Below are positions 30,441 to 39,243 of a DNA stretch of 64,000 nt, in pieces (the stretch's first letter is position 1; every line of letters begins with the position of its first letter). The DNA comes from Duganella sp. 1411 (GTDB lineage Bacteria > Pseudomonadota > Gammaproteobacteria > Burkholderiales > Burkholderiaceae_D). The notes beneath the pieces were generated by a model, which was not told the DNA's origin, made no database searches, and saw nothing but the letters and a program-made list of their open reading frames with translations. The DNA lies in contig NZ_JAFICD010000003.1 in assembly GCF_017833525.1 (NCBI RefSeq), positions 248,001 through 312,000 on the forward strand, given 5' to 3'. The translations under genes were made by a program, and so were the position numbers.

Positions 30441-31738
30441 TTATTGCTCCTCAGGGGACTGGCGCTAAGTCGCTCTTTTGCCGCTATCAGGGGCTCGAGT
30501 ATCCATTCAAGCAGGGTACGGTTCTCCTGCATCAGGTCAGCCTCGGCGACCATGCCGGGAAAGAGCGACTTTTGCTCGTCGAACGCCCGGATCGTTTGTG
30601 AGGCAAGGCGTACCGTCACCCTGTACAGGCCTTCACGCGATTGCAAAGGCAGGCTTTCGGGAATCTGATCCTGCGCGATCTGGGCCAGGCTGACGTCGGT
30701 TACGACACCGTCTTGCGCACCAAATTTCTGATACGGAAATGCGTCGTAGCGTAGCTTGACGGCTTGTCCACGGCGGACGAATCCAACTGCGCGGCTTGGC
30801 AAGTAGAGATAGGCTTGCAGCTGCACGTTATCGGGAACCACGGTAGCGGTGACCTGGCCTTCGACATAGGTACCAATATCGACCAGTACGCCAGTCACGC
30901 GACCTTGGACCGGCGCCACCAGCAAGGAAGATTTGCGATTGTTCAGTTCGAGGGTATCCTGCTGCAATGCCGCTCTGCGCTGATCGATCTGGGCCAAGTC
31001 AAGATTGGTCTTGGCGATGATTTGCGACCGACTCGTTGCCAAGGTCGTCAACTGCCTTTTGAGCGTCTGGACATTGCGAAAGGCGTCGGCCGCCGCCACC
31101 TCCAGGCTGGCCACGACGTCATGTTTGTCGTGCAGCGAGGCGTTGGAATAAAATCCCTTTTTGGCCAGGTCGTCAAACGAGGTGGCGTGTACGCGCGCTT
31201 CGGCTGCACGCTGTTGAGCTAGCTGAGCCAGGTGCTGCGCTGACGCGAGTTCATCTTTCCCCTGTTTTAGCTGAGCGTCCAACGACACCAGGTCTTCTTG
31301 GGTCACCACACGCCGGCTATCCCGTTCCAGCGTCAACGCCTCGCCTCGGCGGTTCATACTGTCGGTCAGCGCGTCGGTGAGCCGCATGGTTTCCGACGCG
31401 TGCGCTGGCGAGGCGGATGAGGTGTCGCCGGCGACGCCGCGTCCATCCTCCAGCGCGAATAGCGGGTCGCCCCTGCGCACCAGTTGCCCTTCCTTGACGA
31501 AGATCTGGGAGACGTGCCCGGGGCTGGCCGCCCGTACGCGGACGATGCCGGTCGATGGCGCCAACAGGCCGACCGCTGTCACCCTGCGGGTATAGTTTCC
31601 CAGCACCAGAAAGCTGATAATGCCCAGGATGATCAAAGTCGCCCCGATCGTCATGGCAATGGTGGTGGGATGCTGTTTGACCGCGATGGGCGATAGGTGG
31701 GCCTGTCCGTCTTTGCGTCCGAAATCCGAATCTGACAT
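30437..31738 (-). CDS. HlyD/CvaA-type periplasmic adaptor for peptide export
   Basis: From the ATG at 31738 the product has 433 aa. A cytoplasmic tail is followed by one membrane helix (about 25-50), a biotinyl-lipoyl half (VRVRAASPGHVSQIFVKEGQ), a long coiled coil and the returning lipoyl and beta-barrel parts (SSLLVAPVQGRVTGVLVD). This matches adaptors such as CvaA and RaxA that link a C39 ABC exporter to TolC. Its stop overlaps the exporter start. I prefer the 31738 start because the upstream frame (to 31786) overlaps the epimerase gene and adds nothing conserved. Confidence 0.9.
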   Translation of the reverse strand: MSDSDFGRKDGQAHLSPIAVKQHPTTIAMTIGATLIILGIISFLVLGNYTRRVTAVGLLAPSTGIVRVRAASPGHVSQIFVKEGQLVRRGDPLFALEDGRGVAGDTSSASPAHASETMRLTDALTDSMNRRGEALTLERDSRRVVTQEDLVSLDAQLKQGKDELASAQHLAQLAQQRAAEARVHATSFDDLAKKGFYSNASLHDKHDVVASLEVAAADAFRNVQTLKRQLTTLATSRSQIIAKTNLDLAQIDQRRAALQQDTLELNNRKSSLLVAPVQGRVTGVLVDIGTYVEGQVTATVVPDNVQLQAYLYLPSRAVGFVRRGQAVKLRYDAFPYQKFGAQDGVVTDVSLAQIAQDQIPESLPLQSREGLYRVTVRLASQTIRAFDEQKSLFPGMVAEADLMQENRTLLEWILEPLIAAKERLSASPLRSNK

Positions 31739-31772
31739 ATCTCTGCAGTATTCCGTTATGGCATTGGGTTCA

Positions 31773-32762
31773 TTAGGCGTGGGCACCGTCGTGCATATGC
31801 CACTCGCGGTACCAGGTCACAAAGTCGCTCAGGCCGGTCTGCAATTGCGTGTCGGGGGAGAAATCGATCCACTTGTGCAGTTTGTCGGTCCCCGCATGGG
31901 TGATGCGTACGTCGCCCAGTTGCATCGGCAGGAACTCCAGGATTGCCTTGACGCCCAAGAGATTTTCGAGGATGCGGATGAAGTCCAACACCGATGTTGG
32001 CCGACGGTTTCCGATATTGAAAACCTCATATGGAACCTTCCCGACGGCAGCTTGTTCCTTGAACAGCAGACGCGTCACCGCTTCGCTTACATCGTCGATG
32101 TAGGTGAAGTCGCGCAACAGAGTGCCGTTGGAAAACACTTCCAACGGCTCCCGCAATAGGATTTTTTTCGTGAAGTTGAAGTAAGCCATGTCCGGACGCC
32201 CCCAAGGTCCGTAGACGCTGAACAAACGGAGTCCGGTGATCGGTAGTTGATGAATCGCGCTGTAGCTGTAGGCCATCACCTCGTTGGCCTTCTTGGTGGA
32301 AGCGTACAAAGAAATAGGTTGGTCGGTAGGATCATCCTCTTGAAATGGGGTCTTGTCGCTGGAGCCGTAAACACTGCTGCTGCTGGCGAACACCAAGTGT
32401 TTGACGCGGTGTTGTCGACTCGCTTCTAAAATATTGCCGAATGCCAGGAGGTTTGATTGCAGGTAACTTTTCGGATTCTCCACCGAATAACGGACGCCCG
32501 CCTGGGCCGCAAGGTGGAGTACGTAATCGGGCTGGGTGACCGCGAATAACTCCTGCAAGGCTTGTTCATCGCAGAGATCGAACGCATGACATACCACGCC
32601 GGCGGGACGCAAAATTGATTCGACCCGGCCATGCTTCAGGCCTACCGCATAATAGTCATTGAAGTTGTCCACACCGACTACCGTGTGCCCCATGCGCGCC
32701 AGACGGGCGGCAAGATGGGCGCCGATAAAACCTGCTGCCCCGGTTACCAGGATGGAGCTCAT
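31773..32762 (-). CDS. Nucleotide-sugar epimerase, UDP-glucuronate 4-epimerase type
   Basis: The 329-aa product is a short-chain SDR epimerase with GAAGFIGAHLA for NAD binding, the Ser of FASSSSVYG and the catalytic YASTK. DNFNDYYAVGLKHGR and LRLFSVYGPWGRPDMA are characteristic of UDP-glucuronate 4-epimerases, which make UDP-galacturonate. It is the first full-length gene of the accessory operon. It has no ribosome site of its own, and its ATG overlaps the stop of a 24-codon leader ORF. It could supply a sugar donor for the glycosyltransferase at 25411-26775. Confidence 0.88.
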   Translation of the reverse strand: MSSILVTGAAGFIGAHLAARLARMGHTVVGVDNFNDYYAVGLKHGRVESILRPAGVVCHAFDLCDEQALQELFAVTQPDYVLHLAAQAGVRYSVENPKSYLQSNLLAFGNILEASRQHRVKHLVFASSSSVYGSSDKTPFQEDDPTDQPISLYASTKKANEVMAYSYSAIHQLPITGLRLFSVYGPWGRPDMAYFNFTKKILLREPLEVFSNGTLLRDFTYIDDVSEAVTRLLFKEQAAVGKVPYEVFNIGNRRPTSVLDFIRILENLLGVKAILEFLPMQLGDVRITHAGTDKLHKWIDFSPDTQLQTGLSDFVTWYREWHMHDGAHA

Positions 32763-32833
32763 GATTTGGCCGGCGCTGCCGCGCTCAATTTCTGGGGAAA
32801 TGCGTGGCGATTCGTCGTGCAGTAAGCAAGCAT
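32759..32833 (-). CDS. Short leader ORF, 24 codons, coupled to the epimerase gene
   Basis: An ATG at 32833 is preceded by GGAG at normal spacing and opens a 24-aa frame starting MLAYCTTNRHAF and ending AAAPAKS. Its TGA overlaps the epimerase ATG (ATGA). The epimerase has no other ribosome site, so translation of this ORF probably feeds the epimerase. The peptide could be a regulatory leader, a functional peptide, or simply a coupling device. It has no signal or double-glycine motif. Confidence 0.5.
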   Translation of the reverse strand: MLAYCTTNRHAFPQKLSAAAPAKS

Positions 32834-32922
32834 GGTGATACTCCGCGATTGATTGATTGGCAATCTTAGCCGCGACTTATGGTTGAAAAATATCCAATAG
32901 TCACAAACGGATGATTGCCATA

Positions 32923-32946
32923 AAATAATCGTTTCGCTGATTATTT
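32923..32946. promoter_or_regulatory. Inverted repeat upstream of the accessory operon
   Basis: A perfect 8-bp inverted repeat, AAATAATC - 8 bases - GATTATTT, lies about 90 bases upstream of the leader ORF in an AT-rich stretch. It could be a regulator binding site for the operon. I could not define a strong -35/-10 pair near it. Confidence 0.4.
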
Positions 32947-32993
32947 CTGTGCATCAACTTGCTTTTTTTGCATGGTGTGTTAAATGCGTTCCC

Positions 32994-33238
32994 TTAGGTC
33001 CTTGTGGATCTCAAGGCGCGTCGCTGCGTCGTGGACCGAGTTGCCCCGGTCTCGAGCATGGCTGAAAGTTGGAACGCGTATTTGTCGATGACGCTGCGTG
33101 AGCGCCCCACGGCGGAGGCCGGCGCGGTGATTTCCGCGCGCAGGTAGCGCCGGACAGTGTTGCCAGAGATGCGTAAGCGTCCGGCTATCTCTTGGAGGGG
33201 ACCTGGTCACGAATATGCCAGCGTCGAATAATGCTTAG
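32994..33238 (-). pseudogene. Decayed IS21-family transposase (IstA) N-terminal fragment
   Basis: The minus strand reads LSIIRRWHIRDQV, then after loss of one base in a C-run continues PLQEIAGRLRISGNTVRRYL, and on to SRSVIDKYAFQLSAMLE before a stop at 32994. These match the N-terminus of IS21-type IstA proteins: helix-turn-helix, then the KLDPFxxxLxxWL-like segment. The frame is broken and the rest of istA and istB are absent. Around it, 33239-33404 holds three short TGCGAA repeats and a TGGCACA/TGTGCCA inverted repeat (33306-33333), perhaps IS ends, but no gene. Confidence 0.6.
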
Positions 33239-33404
33239 TCAACCGAGTAGGAATAACTTATTTTTACTTGGGTACGACGACGGTTTGCGAAAGATAAAGC
33301 AGACCTGGCACAATTTCGGCGGTGAGTGTGCCAAAAATATGCGAACCAACACATTACATTGCGAACAAATGCAACTGTTAAGTATTTGATTTATATAGAA
33401 TAAC

Positions 33405-33480
33405 TGGTGCGGCTGGCGGGGATCGAACCCACGACCCTTGGCTTCGGAGGCCAATACTCTATCCACTGAGCTACAGCCGC
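33405..33480 (-). tRNA. tRNA-Arg (anticodon CCG)
   Basis: A full cloverleaf on the minus strand: acceptor GCGGCTG pairs with CAGCCGC, anticodon arm TTGGC-CTCCGAA-GCCAA with anticodon CCG, and T-arm with GTTCGATC. A genomically encoded CCA ends at 33405. It reads arginine codon CGG. Its 3' end faces the accessory region at 23441-33238, the usual arrangement for a tRNA used as an island integration site. Confidence 0.95.
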
Positions 33481-33589
33481 ATAGGGGGATTTCTTGAAGT
33501 GTGCCGTAGGATACCGGTTTTATCGCTTCCCGTCCACGGAAAGTGTCGTTTTGAGCACCTTTGCGTTTCCATACAGGGATTTTTGAGTC

Positions 33590-33595
33590 TATAAT
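33590..33595 (+). promoter_or_regulatory. Candidate -10 box for the cytochrome c gene
   Basis: A perfect TATAAT lies 85 bases before the cytochrome start. The -35 region, about 17 bases upstream, is poor (TTCCAT), so this is a partial promoter match. Confidence 0.4.
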
Positions 33596-33679
33596 CGCCC
33601 GTTTGGTGAAGGTTTTGCAAGGCAGCTTGATCAGTTTTCGCACGCCACCCCGGCTCGACATTAGTCTGTTAAGGAAATC

Positions 33680-34243
33680 ATGAGCGACGCACATAACGAA
33701 CACGAATCCGCAATCAGAACACCCAAGCAGCTCGTAGCAGCTGTGATCGGCTTTTTTGCAGTCACCGTCATCGGCATCATCCTGCTGGTGCAGTACGTCA
33801 CCGCGGATAAATTAACCGGCGCCGGCTCCAACAGCCAGGCCCCCGAAGAAATCGCCGCCCGCCTCGCCCCCGTCGCCGACTCCGGCTTCACCTTCAAGGA
33901 CGCCAACGCGCCCAAGGTGCTGCAGTCCGGCGAAGCCATCTACACCTCGACCTGCGCCGCCTGCCATGGCGCCGGCGTCGCCGGTGCGCCGAAATTCGGC
34001 GATGCCGGCAGCTGGGCCGCCCGCATCTCCCAAGGTTACGACACCATCGTCAAACACGCGATCGAAGGTTTGCGCGCGATGCCGGCCAAAGGCGGCAACC
34101 CGGAACTGGACGACGTGGAAGTGGCGCGCGCCGTGGTCTACATGGCCAACAAGGCCGGCGCCAAGTTCAAGGAACCGGAAGTGCCGGCCGCTCCCGCAGC
34201 GGCCACGGCCGAAAAAGCCGCCGATCCGGCCCAGCCTAAATAA
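33680..34243 (+). CDS. Membrane-anchored cytochrome c5-like protein
   Basis: The 187-aa product has one N-terminal membrane helix (about 19-38), a linker and a class I cytochrome c domain with the heme site CAACH (C92, C95, H96) and a later methionine ligand candidate in RAMPAKGG. The C-terminus is an Ala/Pro-rich tail. It should shuttle electrons in the periplasm while tethered to the inner membrane. AAGGAAATC precedes the ATG. It stands alone, with its own terminator. Confidence 0.9.
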   Translation: MSDAHNEHESAIRTPKQLVAAVIGFFAVTVIGIILLVQYVTADKLTGAGSNSQAPEEIAARLAPVADSGFTFKDANAPKVLQSGEAIYTSTCAACHGAGVAGAPKFGDAGSWAARISQGYDTIVKHAIEGLRAMPAKGGNPELDDVEVARAVVYMANKAGAKFKEPEVPAAPAAATAEKAADPAQPK

Positions 34244-34277
34244 ACGGCAAGCGCCGCGCCCGACGCGGCAACCATCG

Positions 34278-34305
34278 AAAACCGGCTTGAATGGCCGGTT
34301 TTTTT
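34278..34305 (+). terminator. Intrinsic terminator after cytochrome c5-like gene
   Basis: AAAACCGGC - TTGAAT - GGCCGGTT forms a stem and is followed by seven Ts. It begins 34 bases after the stop codon. The A-run on the other side could also serve the convergent dctD-like gene. Confidence 0.85.
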
Positions 34306-34326
34306 ACGCCCGCGTGTCCGCCACGG

Positions 34327-35649
<1,323 letters not shown>

Positions 35650-35665
35650 GTCATGCTCCTTGTTA

Positions 35666-35762
35666 AGTAGGGCGGATTAGGCGGAACGCCGTAATCGGCC
35701 ATCGATGCGCCGTTCGCGGCTCAACCATGGCCGATTACGCTGCGCTAATCCGCCCTACGTGT
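35666..35762. repeat. Double-hairpin intergenic repeat, copy B
   Basis: A 97-bp copy of the repeat with a diverged central linker. It lies between the kinase and regulator genes. Its right end (TACGTGT side) overlaps the 3' end of the kinase gene and supplies that gene's last codons and stop. Confidence 0.88.
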
Positions 35763-37535
35763 TTCCGATGATTCAATTTGTAGCGGCAGCCGCAGCTCGA
35801 AGCGGGCACCGCCGTCGGTCTGATTATGCGCCGTCAGCTGGCCGTTCATCGCCTGCACGATCGACGACGAGATCGCCAACCCCAGCCCCAGGCCCTTGCC
35901 CGACGGTTTGGTGGTGAAGAACGGTTCGAACAGGTGCGCGACCACCTGTTCCGGGATGCCGTCGCCGCTGTCGCTGATGCTGACCAGCGCGTGCCCGCCG
36001 TCGCGCGCGAGGGCGATGGCGACCACGCGGCGCTCGGCGGTCTCGACGGCGTCGAGCGCGTTGCGCAACAGGTTGATCAGCACTTGTTCGATGCGCACGC
36101 TGTCGCCGGTCACTTTCAGGCCGTCGCCGCCGACGTCGATCTCGAGCGTGACGGCGTGGCGGCGGAATTCGCTCTCGAGCAAAAAGGCCGAGGCCCGCAC
36201 CGACCTGGCCAGCTCGACCGTGCCCAGGGTCTCGTCCTTGCGCGCGAAGCCCTTGAGCTGGCCGATGATGGCGCCCATGCGCGCGCTCGCCTCGCTGATG
36301 TGGCCGAGGTTGCCGGCGACCTGCTCGCCCTGTCCCCGTTCGAGGAAAACGCGGGCGTTGTCGGCGAAGGCGCGGATCGCGGCAAGCGGCTGGTTCAGTT
36401 CATGGGTGATGCCTGTCGCCATCTGTCCCAGCATCGCCAGCTTGCCCGCTTGCACCAGCTCGTTTTGCGTCGAGCGCAGCAGGTGTTCGGTTTCCTGCAG
36501 CTTGGCGTACTTGCTTTCCAGATGTTGATTGGTAGTGCGCAGCTGCTGCGTGCGTTCGACGATTTTGTCGTTCAGTTCGAGTTCGGCCTTTTGTAGTGCC
36601 GCGCGCGAAGCCAGCCGCTCCTCCAGCCGGCGCCGGCGCTGGTGAGAGGCCCAGCCCGCCAGCGCGGCGCACGCCAGCAACAGGGCCGCCGCCAGCGCCC
36701 ATTGCAGGCCGGCGCGCAGCACCCGCGCCTGGCCTGGGAACAGCATCAACTGCCAGCCCAGCTGGCCCACCGGCTGCGTGACGAACAGGTCGGGCTTGGC
36801 GGACAGGGGCGTCACCGTCTTGCCCATGTATTGCTGGGTATGGGCCAGTTGGCGCTCGGTGGCGGCGTCCAGCGGCGTCAGGCTGCGGTAGATCCAGTCC
36901 GGCCGGTTGCTGAGGAAGATGACGCCGCTGCGGTCGGCCAGCACGATGGCGTCGTCGCTGCTGCGCCAGGTGCGTTCGAAGTCGGCCAGGCTGATCTTGA
37001 CGGCCACCACGCCGGTGACCGGTCCGCCCGCGCTGCCCCGGCCGTAGACCGGCTGGGCGATGAAGTAGCCGGCCTCGGTGGTGCTGGTGCCGATGCCGTA
37101 GAAGCGCCCCGCCCTGCCCTGGAGAGCGGCGTCGAAGTAGGGGCGGTAGGAAAAGTTTTTGCCGACGAATCCCAGCGGCTGGTCCCAGTTGCTGGCGCCG
37201 ATGGTCAGGCCGTCGCGGTCCATCACGTAGATGGCGCCGACCTTGGCCTGTTGCTGGATGGTTTTCAGGGTGCTGTTGAGGCGGTCGATCGCGCGCCGGT
37301 CGGACGGCTGCGCCAGCGCCTCGATCAGGTCGGGCTGGAAGCCGAGCACGAACGGCAGCGTCTCATATTTTTGCAGCAGCGATTGCAGGTCCGGCGCCAT
37401 CAGCTGCAATTGGCGCTGGCCCTGCAGGCGCAGGTCGGCGCGGGCGCGCGAGGTGCCGGCGAAATACGCGCCGGCGACCGCGCCAAGCGCGCACAAGGTC
37501 ACGATCAGGATCAGCAGGGATTTTTGGGCGCGCAT
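35745..37535 (-). CDS. Sensor histidine kinase, DctB type
   Basis: The 596-aa product has two membrane helices (about 8-28 and 285-303) around a periplasmic double-Cache-like domain, then a coiled coil, a HisKA with GITHELNQPLAAIRAF and an HATPase ending GKGLGLGLAISSSIVQ. This is the DctB layout for sensing C4-dicarboxylates or similar acids. It should phosphorylate the regulator encoded at 34327-35649. The last residues TRRAD and the TAG stop come from the neighbouring repeat, so the native C-terminus may have been replaced. Confidence 0.9.
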   Translation of the reverse strand: MRAQKSLLILIVTLCALGAVAGAYFAGTSRARADLRLQGQRQLQLMAPDLQSLLQKYETLPFVLGFQPDLIEALAQPSDRRAIDRLNSTLKTIQQQAKVGAIYVMDRDGLTIGASNWDQPLGFVGKNFSYRPYFDAALQGRAGRFYGIGTSTTEAGYFIAQPVYGRGSAGGPVTGVVAVKISLADFERTWRSSDDAIVLADRSGVIFLSNRPDWIYRSLTPLDAATERQLAHTQQYMGKTVTPLSAKPDLFVTQPVGQLGWQLMLFPGQARVLRAGLQWALAAALLLACAALAGWASHQRRRRLEERLASRAALQKAELELNDKIVERTQQLRTTNQHLESKYAKLQETEHLLRSTQNELVQAGKLAMLGQMATGITHELNQPLAAIRAFADNARVFLERGQGEQVAGNLGHISEASARMGAIIGQLKGFARKDETLGTVELARSVRASAFLLESEFRRHAVTLEIDVGGDGLKVTGDSVRIEQVLINLLRNALDAVETAERRVVAIALARDGGHALVSISDSGDGIPEQVVAHLFEPFFTTKPSGKGLGLGLAISSSIVQAMNGQLTAHNQTDGGARFELRLPLQIESSETRRAD

Positions 37536-37563
37536 CGGCAGATTCTACTGTAACCCGCAAGGC

Positions 37564-37591
37564 GGGGTCGGACCCGGATGGGTCCGACCCC
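37564..37591. repeat. Palindromic element, copy 3
   Basis: A 12-bp perfect inverted repeat (GGGGTCGGACCC / GGGTCCGACCCC) with loop GGAT. With the adjoining AACCCGCAAGGC to its left it is in the opposite orientation to copy 1. It lies between the ABC ATPase stop (37599) and the kinase start (37535). Confidence 0.85.
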
Positions 37592-37598
37592 ATCACGA

Positions 37599-38396
37599 CT
37601 AATCGACGGCCGCCATCCGCATCTCGTCGTTGTGATGGCGCTGCTGCTCCTCCATCACCAACTGGCCCAGCTCGCGCTTGAGGGCGTTGAACTCGGCGGC
37701 GGCCGGGTCGCGCAGGCGCGGCAGGTCGACCATCATGTCGCGCTTGACCGTGCCCGGCCGGTAGGTCATGACGACGATGCGGTCGGCCAGGTAGATCGCC
37801 TCCTCGATGCTGTGGGTGACGAAGATGATGGTCTTTTTCAGCTCGGCCCAGATGCGCAGCAGCTCGTCCTGCAGGTTGCGGCGGGTCAGCGCGTCCAGCG
37901 CGCCGAACGGCTCGTCCATCAGCATGATCGGCGAATCGAGCGCCAGCACGCGCGCGATCGCCACCCGCTGGCGCATGCCGCCCGACAGGTCTTTCGGGAA
38001 GCGGTGGCGGAAATCGCTCAGCGACAGCATCGCCAGCAACTGGTCGACCTTGGCGCCGATCGCCGCCTGGTCCATGCCCTTGATCTCCAGGCCGAAGGCG
38101 ATGTTCTTTTCCACCGTCATCCACGGGAACAGCGCGTATTCCTGGAACACCATGCCGCGCTCCGGACCGGGGCCGGTGACCAACCTGCCATCGGCGGTGA
38201 TCGTGCCCGACGACGGCAGCGAGAAGCCGGCGATAGCGTTGAGCAAGGTCGACTTGCCGCAGCCCGACGGCCCCAGCAGGCAGACGAACTGCCCTTGCGG
38301 AATGTCGAGGTGGATGTCTTTCAGGGCGACGACTTCGCGGCTGTCGGTCTTGAAGACCTTGTTGACGCCGCTGACTTGAATATGGGTAGCGCTCAT
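37599..38396 (-). CDS. ABC transporter ATP-binding protein, NitT/TauT type
   Basis: The 265-aa ATPase has Walker A GPSGCGKST, signature LSGGMRQRVAIARVLA and Walker B IMLMDEPFGALDALTR. This is the form that works with nitrate, sulfonate and taurine importers (SsuB/TauB). It starts just after the permease stop codon, so the three genes at 37599-40224 form one operon. The substrate cannot be told from the ATPase. Confidence 0.9.
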   Translation of the reverse strand: MSATHIQVSGVNKVFKTDSREVVALKDIHLDIPQGQFVCLLGPSGCGKSTLLNAIAGFSLPSSGTITADGRLVTGPGPERGMVFQEYALFPWMTVEKNIAFGLEIKGMDQAAIGAKVDQLLAMLSLSDFRHRFPKDLSGGMRQRVAIARVLALDSPIMLMDEPFGALDALTRRNLQDELLRIWAELKKTIIFVTHSIEEAIYLADRIVVMTYRPGTVKRDMMVDLPRLRDPAAAEFNALKRELGQLVMEEQQRHHNDEMRMAAVD

Positions 38397-38397
38397 A

Positions 38398-39219
38398 TCA
38401 GTTCTCCAGACCGCGGTGCCAGCGCAGCAAATGATTGTTCAGTTTATTCATGCCGACGTCGATCACCAGGCCCAGCAGACCGATGCTGATCATGCCGGCG
38501 ATAATCTTGTCGGACCAGAAGTATTCGCGCGCCTCGAGGATGCGGAAGCCGAGGCCGTTATTCACGGCGATCATCTCCGAGACGATGACGACGATGAAGG
38601 CGGTGCCGATGCCGATGCGCACGCCCGACAGGATGTACGGCACGGCGGCCGGCAGCATCACGCGCACGAACATCGTGCGCTGGTTGACGCCGAGGTTGCG
38701 GGCGGCGCGGATGTAGATGCCGTCGACTTGGCGCACGCCGGCGATGGTGTTGACCAGCACCGGGAAGAAGGCGCCGAGCGCGATCAGGAACACGGCCGGC
38801 GCGTTGCCCAGGCCAAACCACAGGATGGCCAGCGGAATATAGGCGATCGGCGGAATCGGCCGCAGCACCTGCATCAGCGGATTGAGCCACGCGTACATGC
38901 GCTGGCTGGCGCCCATCATCAGGCCCATCGGCAAGGCCAGGCCGGCGCCGACGGCGAAGCCCACCACCACGCGGTACAGGCTGCTCAAAGTGTCGCCCAG
39001 CAGCTCGCCGGACAGCGCCCAGCCCAGCCACGAGCTGGCGGCCGGATCGTAGGCGGTCAGCGGCAGCAGGTATTCGAACCATTTGGCGAGCACCGCCAGC
39101 GGCGACGGCAACACCTGCGGATTGACCCAGCCCAGCATGGCGCTGGCTTGCCACAGCACCACGATCAGAATCGGCACCACGGCCCCGGTGGCGCTTTGGC
39201 GCCAGTCTTGTTTGTTCAT
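38398..39219 (-). CDS. ABC transporter permease, NitT/TauT type
   Basis: The 273-aa product has about six membrane helices and the ATPase-contact loop with AARNLGVNQRTMFVRVMLPAA, the EAA-like motif of SsuC/TauC permeases. It is 24 bases downstream of the binding-protein gene and 1 base before the ATPase gene. It forms the inner-membrane channel of this importer. Confidence 0.9.
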   Translation of the reverse strand: MNKQDWRQSATGAVVPILIVVLWQASAMLGWVNPQVLPSPLAVLAKWFEYLLPLTAYDPAASSWLGWALSGELLGDTLSSLYRVVVGFAVGAGLALPMGLMMGASQRMYAWLNPLMQVLRPIPPIAYIPLAILWFGLGNAPAVFLIALGAFFPVLVNTIAGVRQVDGIYIRAARNLGVNQRTMFVRVMLPAAVPYILSGVRIGIGTAFIVVIVSEMIAVNNGLGFRILEAREYFWSDKIIAGMISIGLLGLVIDVGMNKLNNHLLRWHRGLEN

Positions 39220-39243
39220 GTCGTCTCCCGCTTTGTCTTGTGG

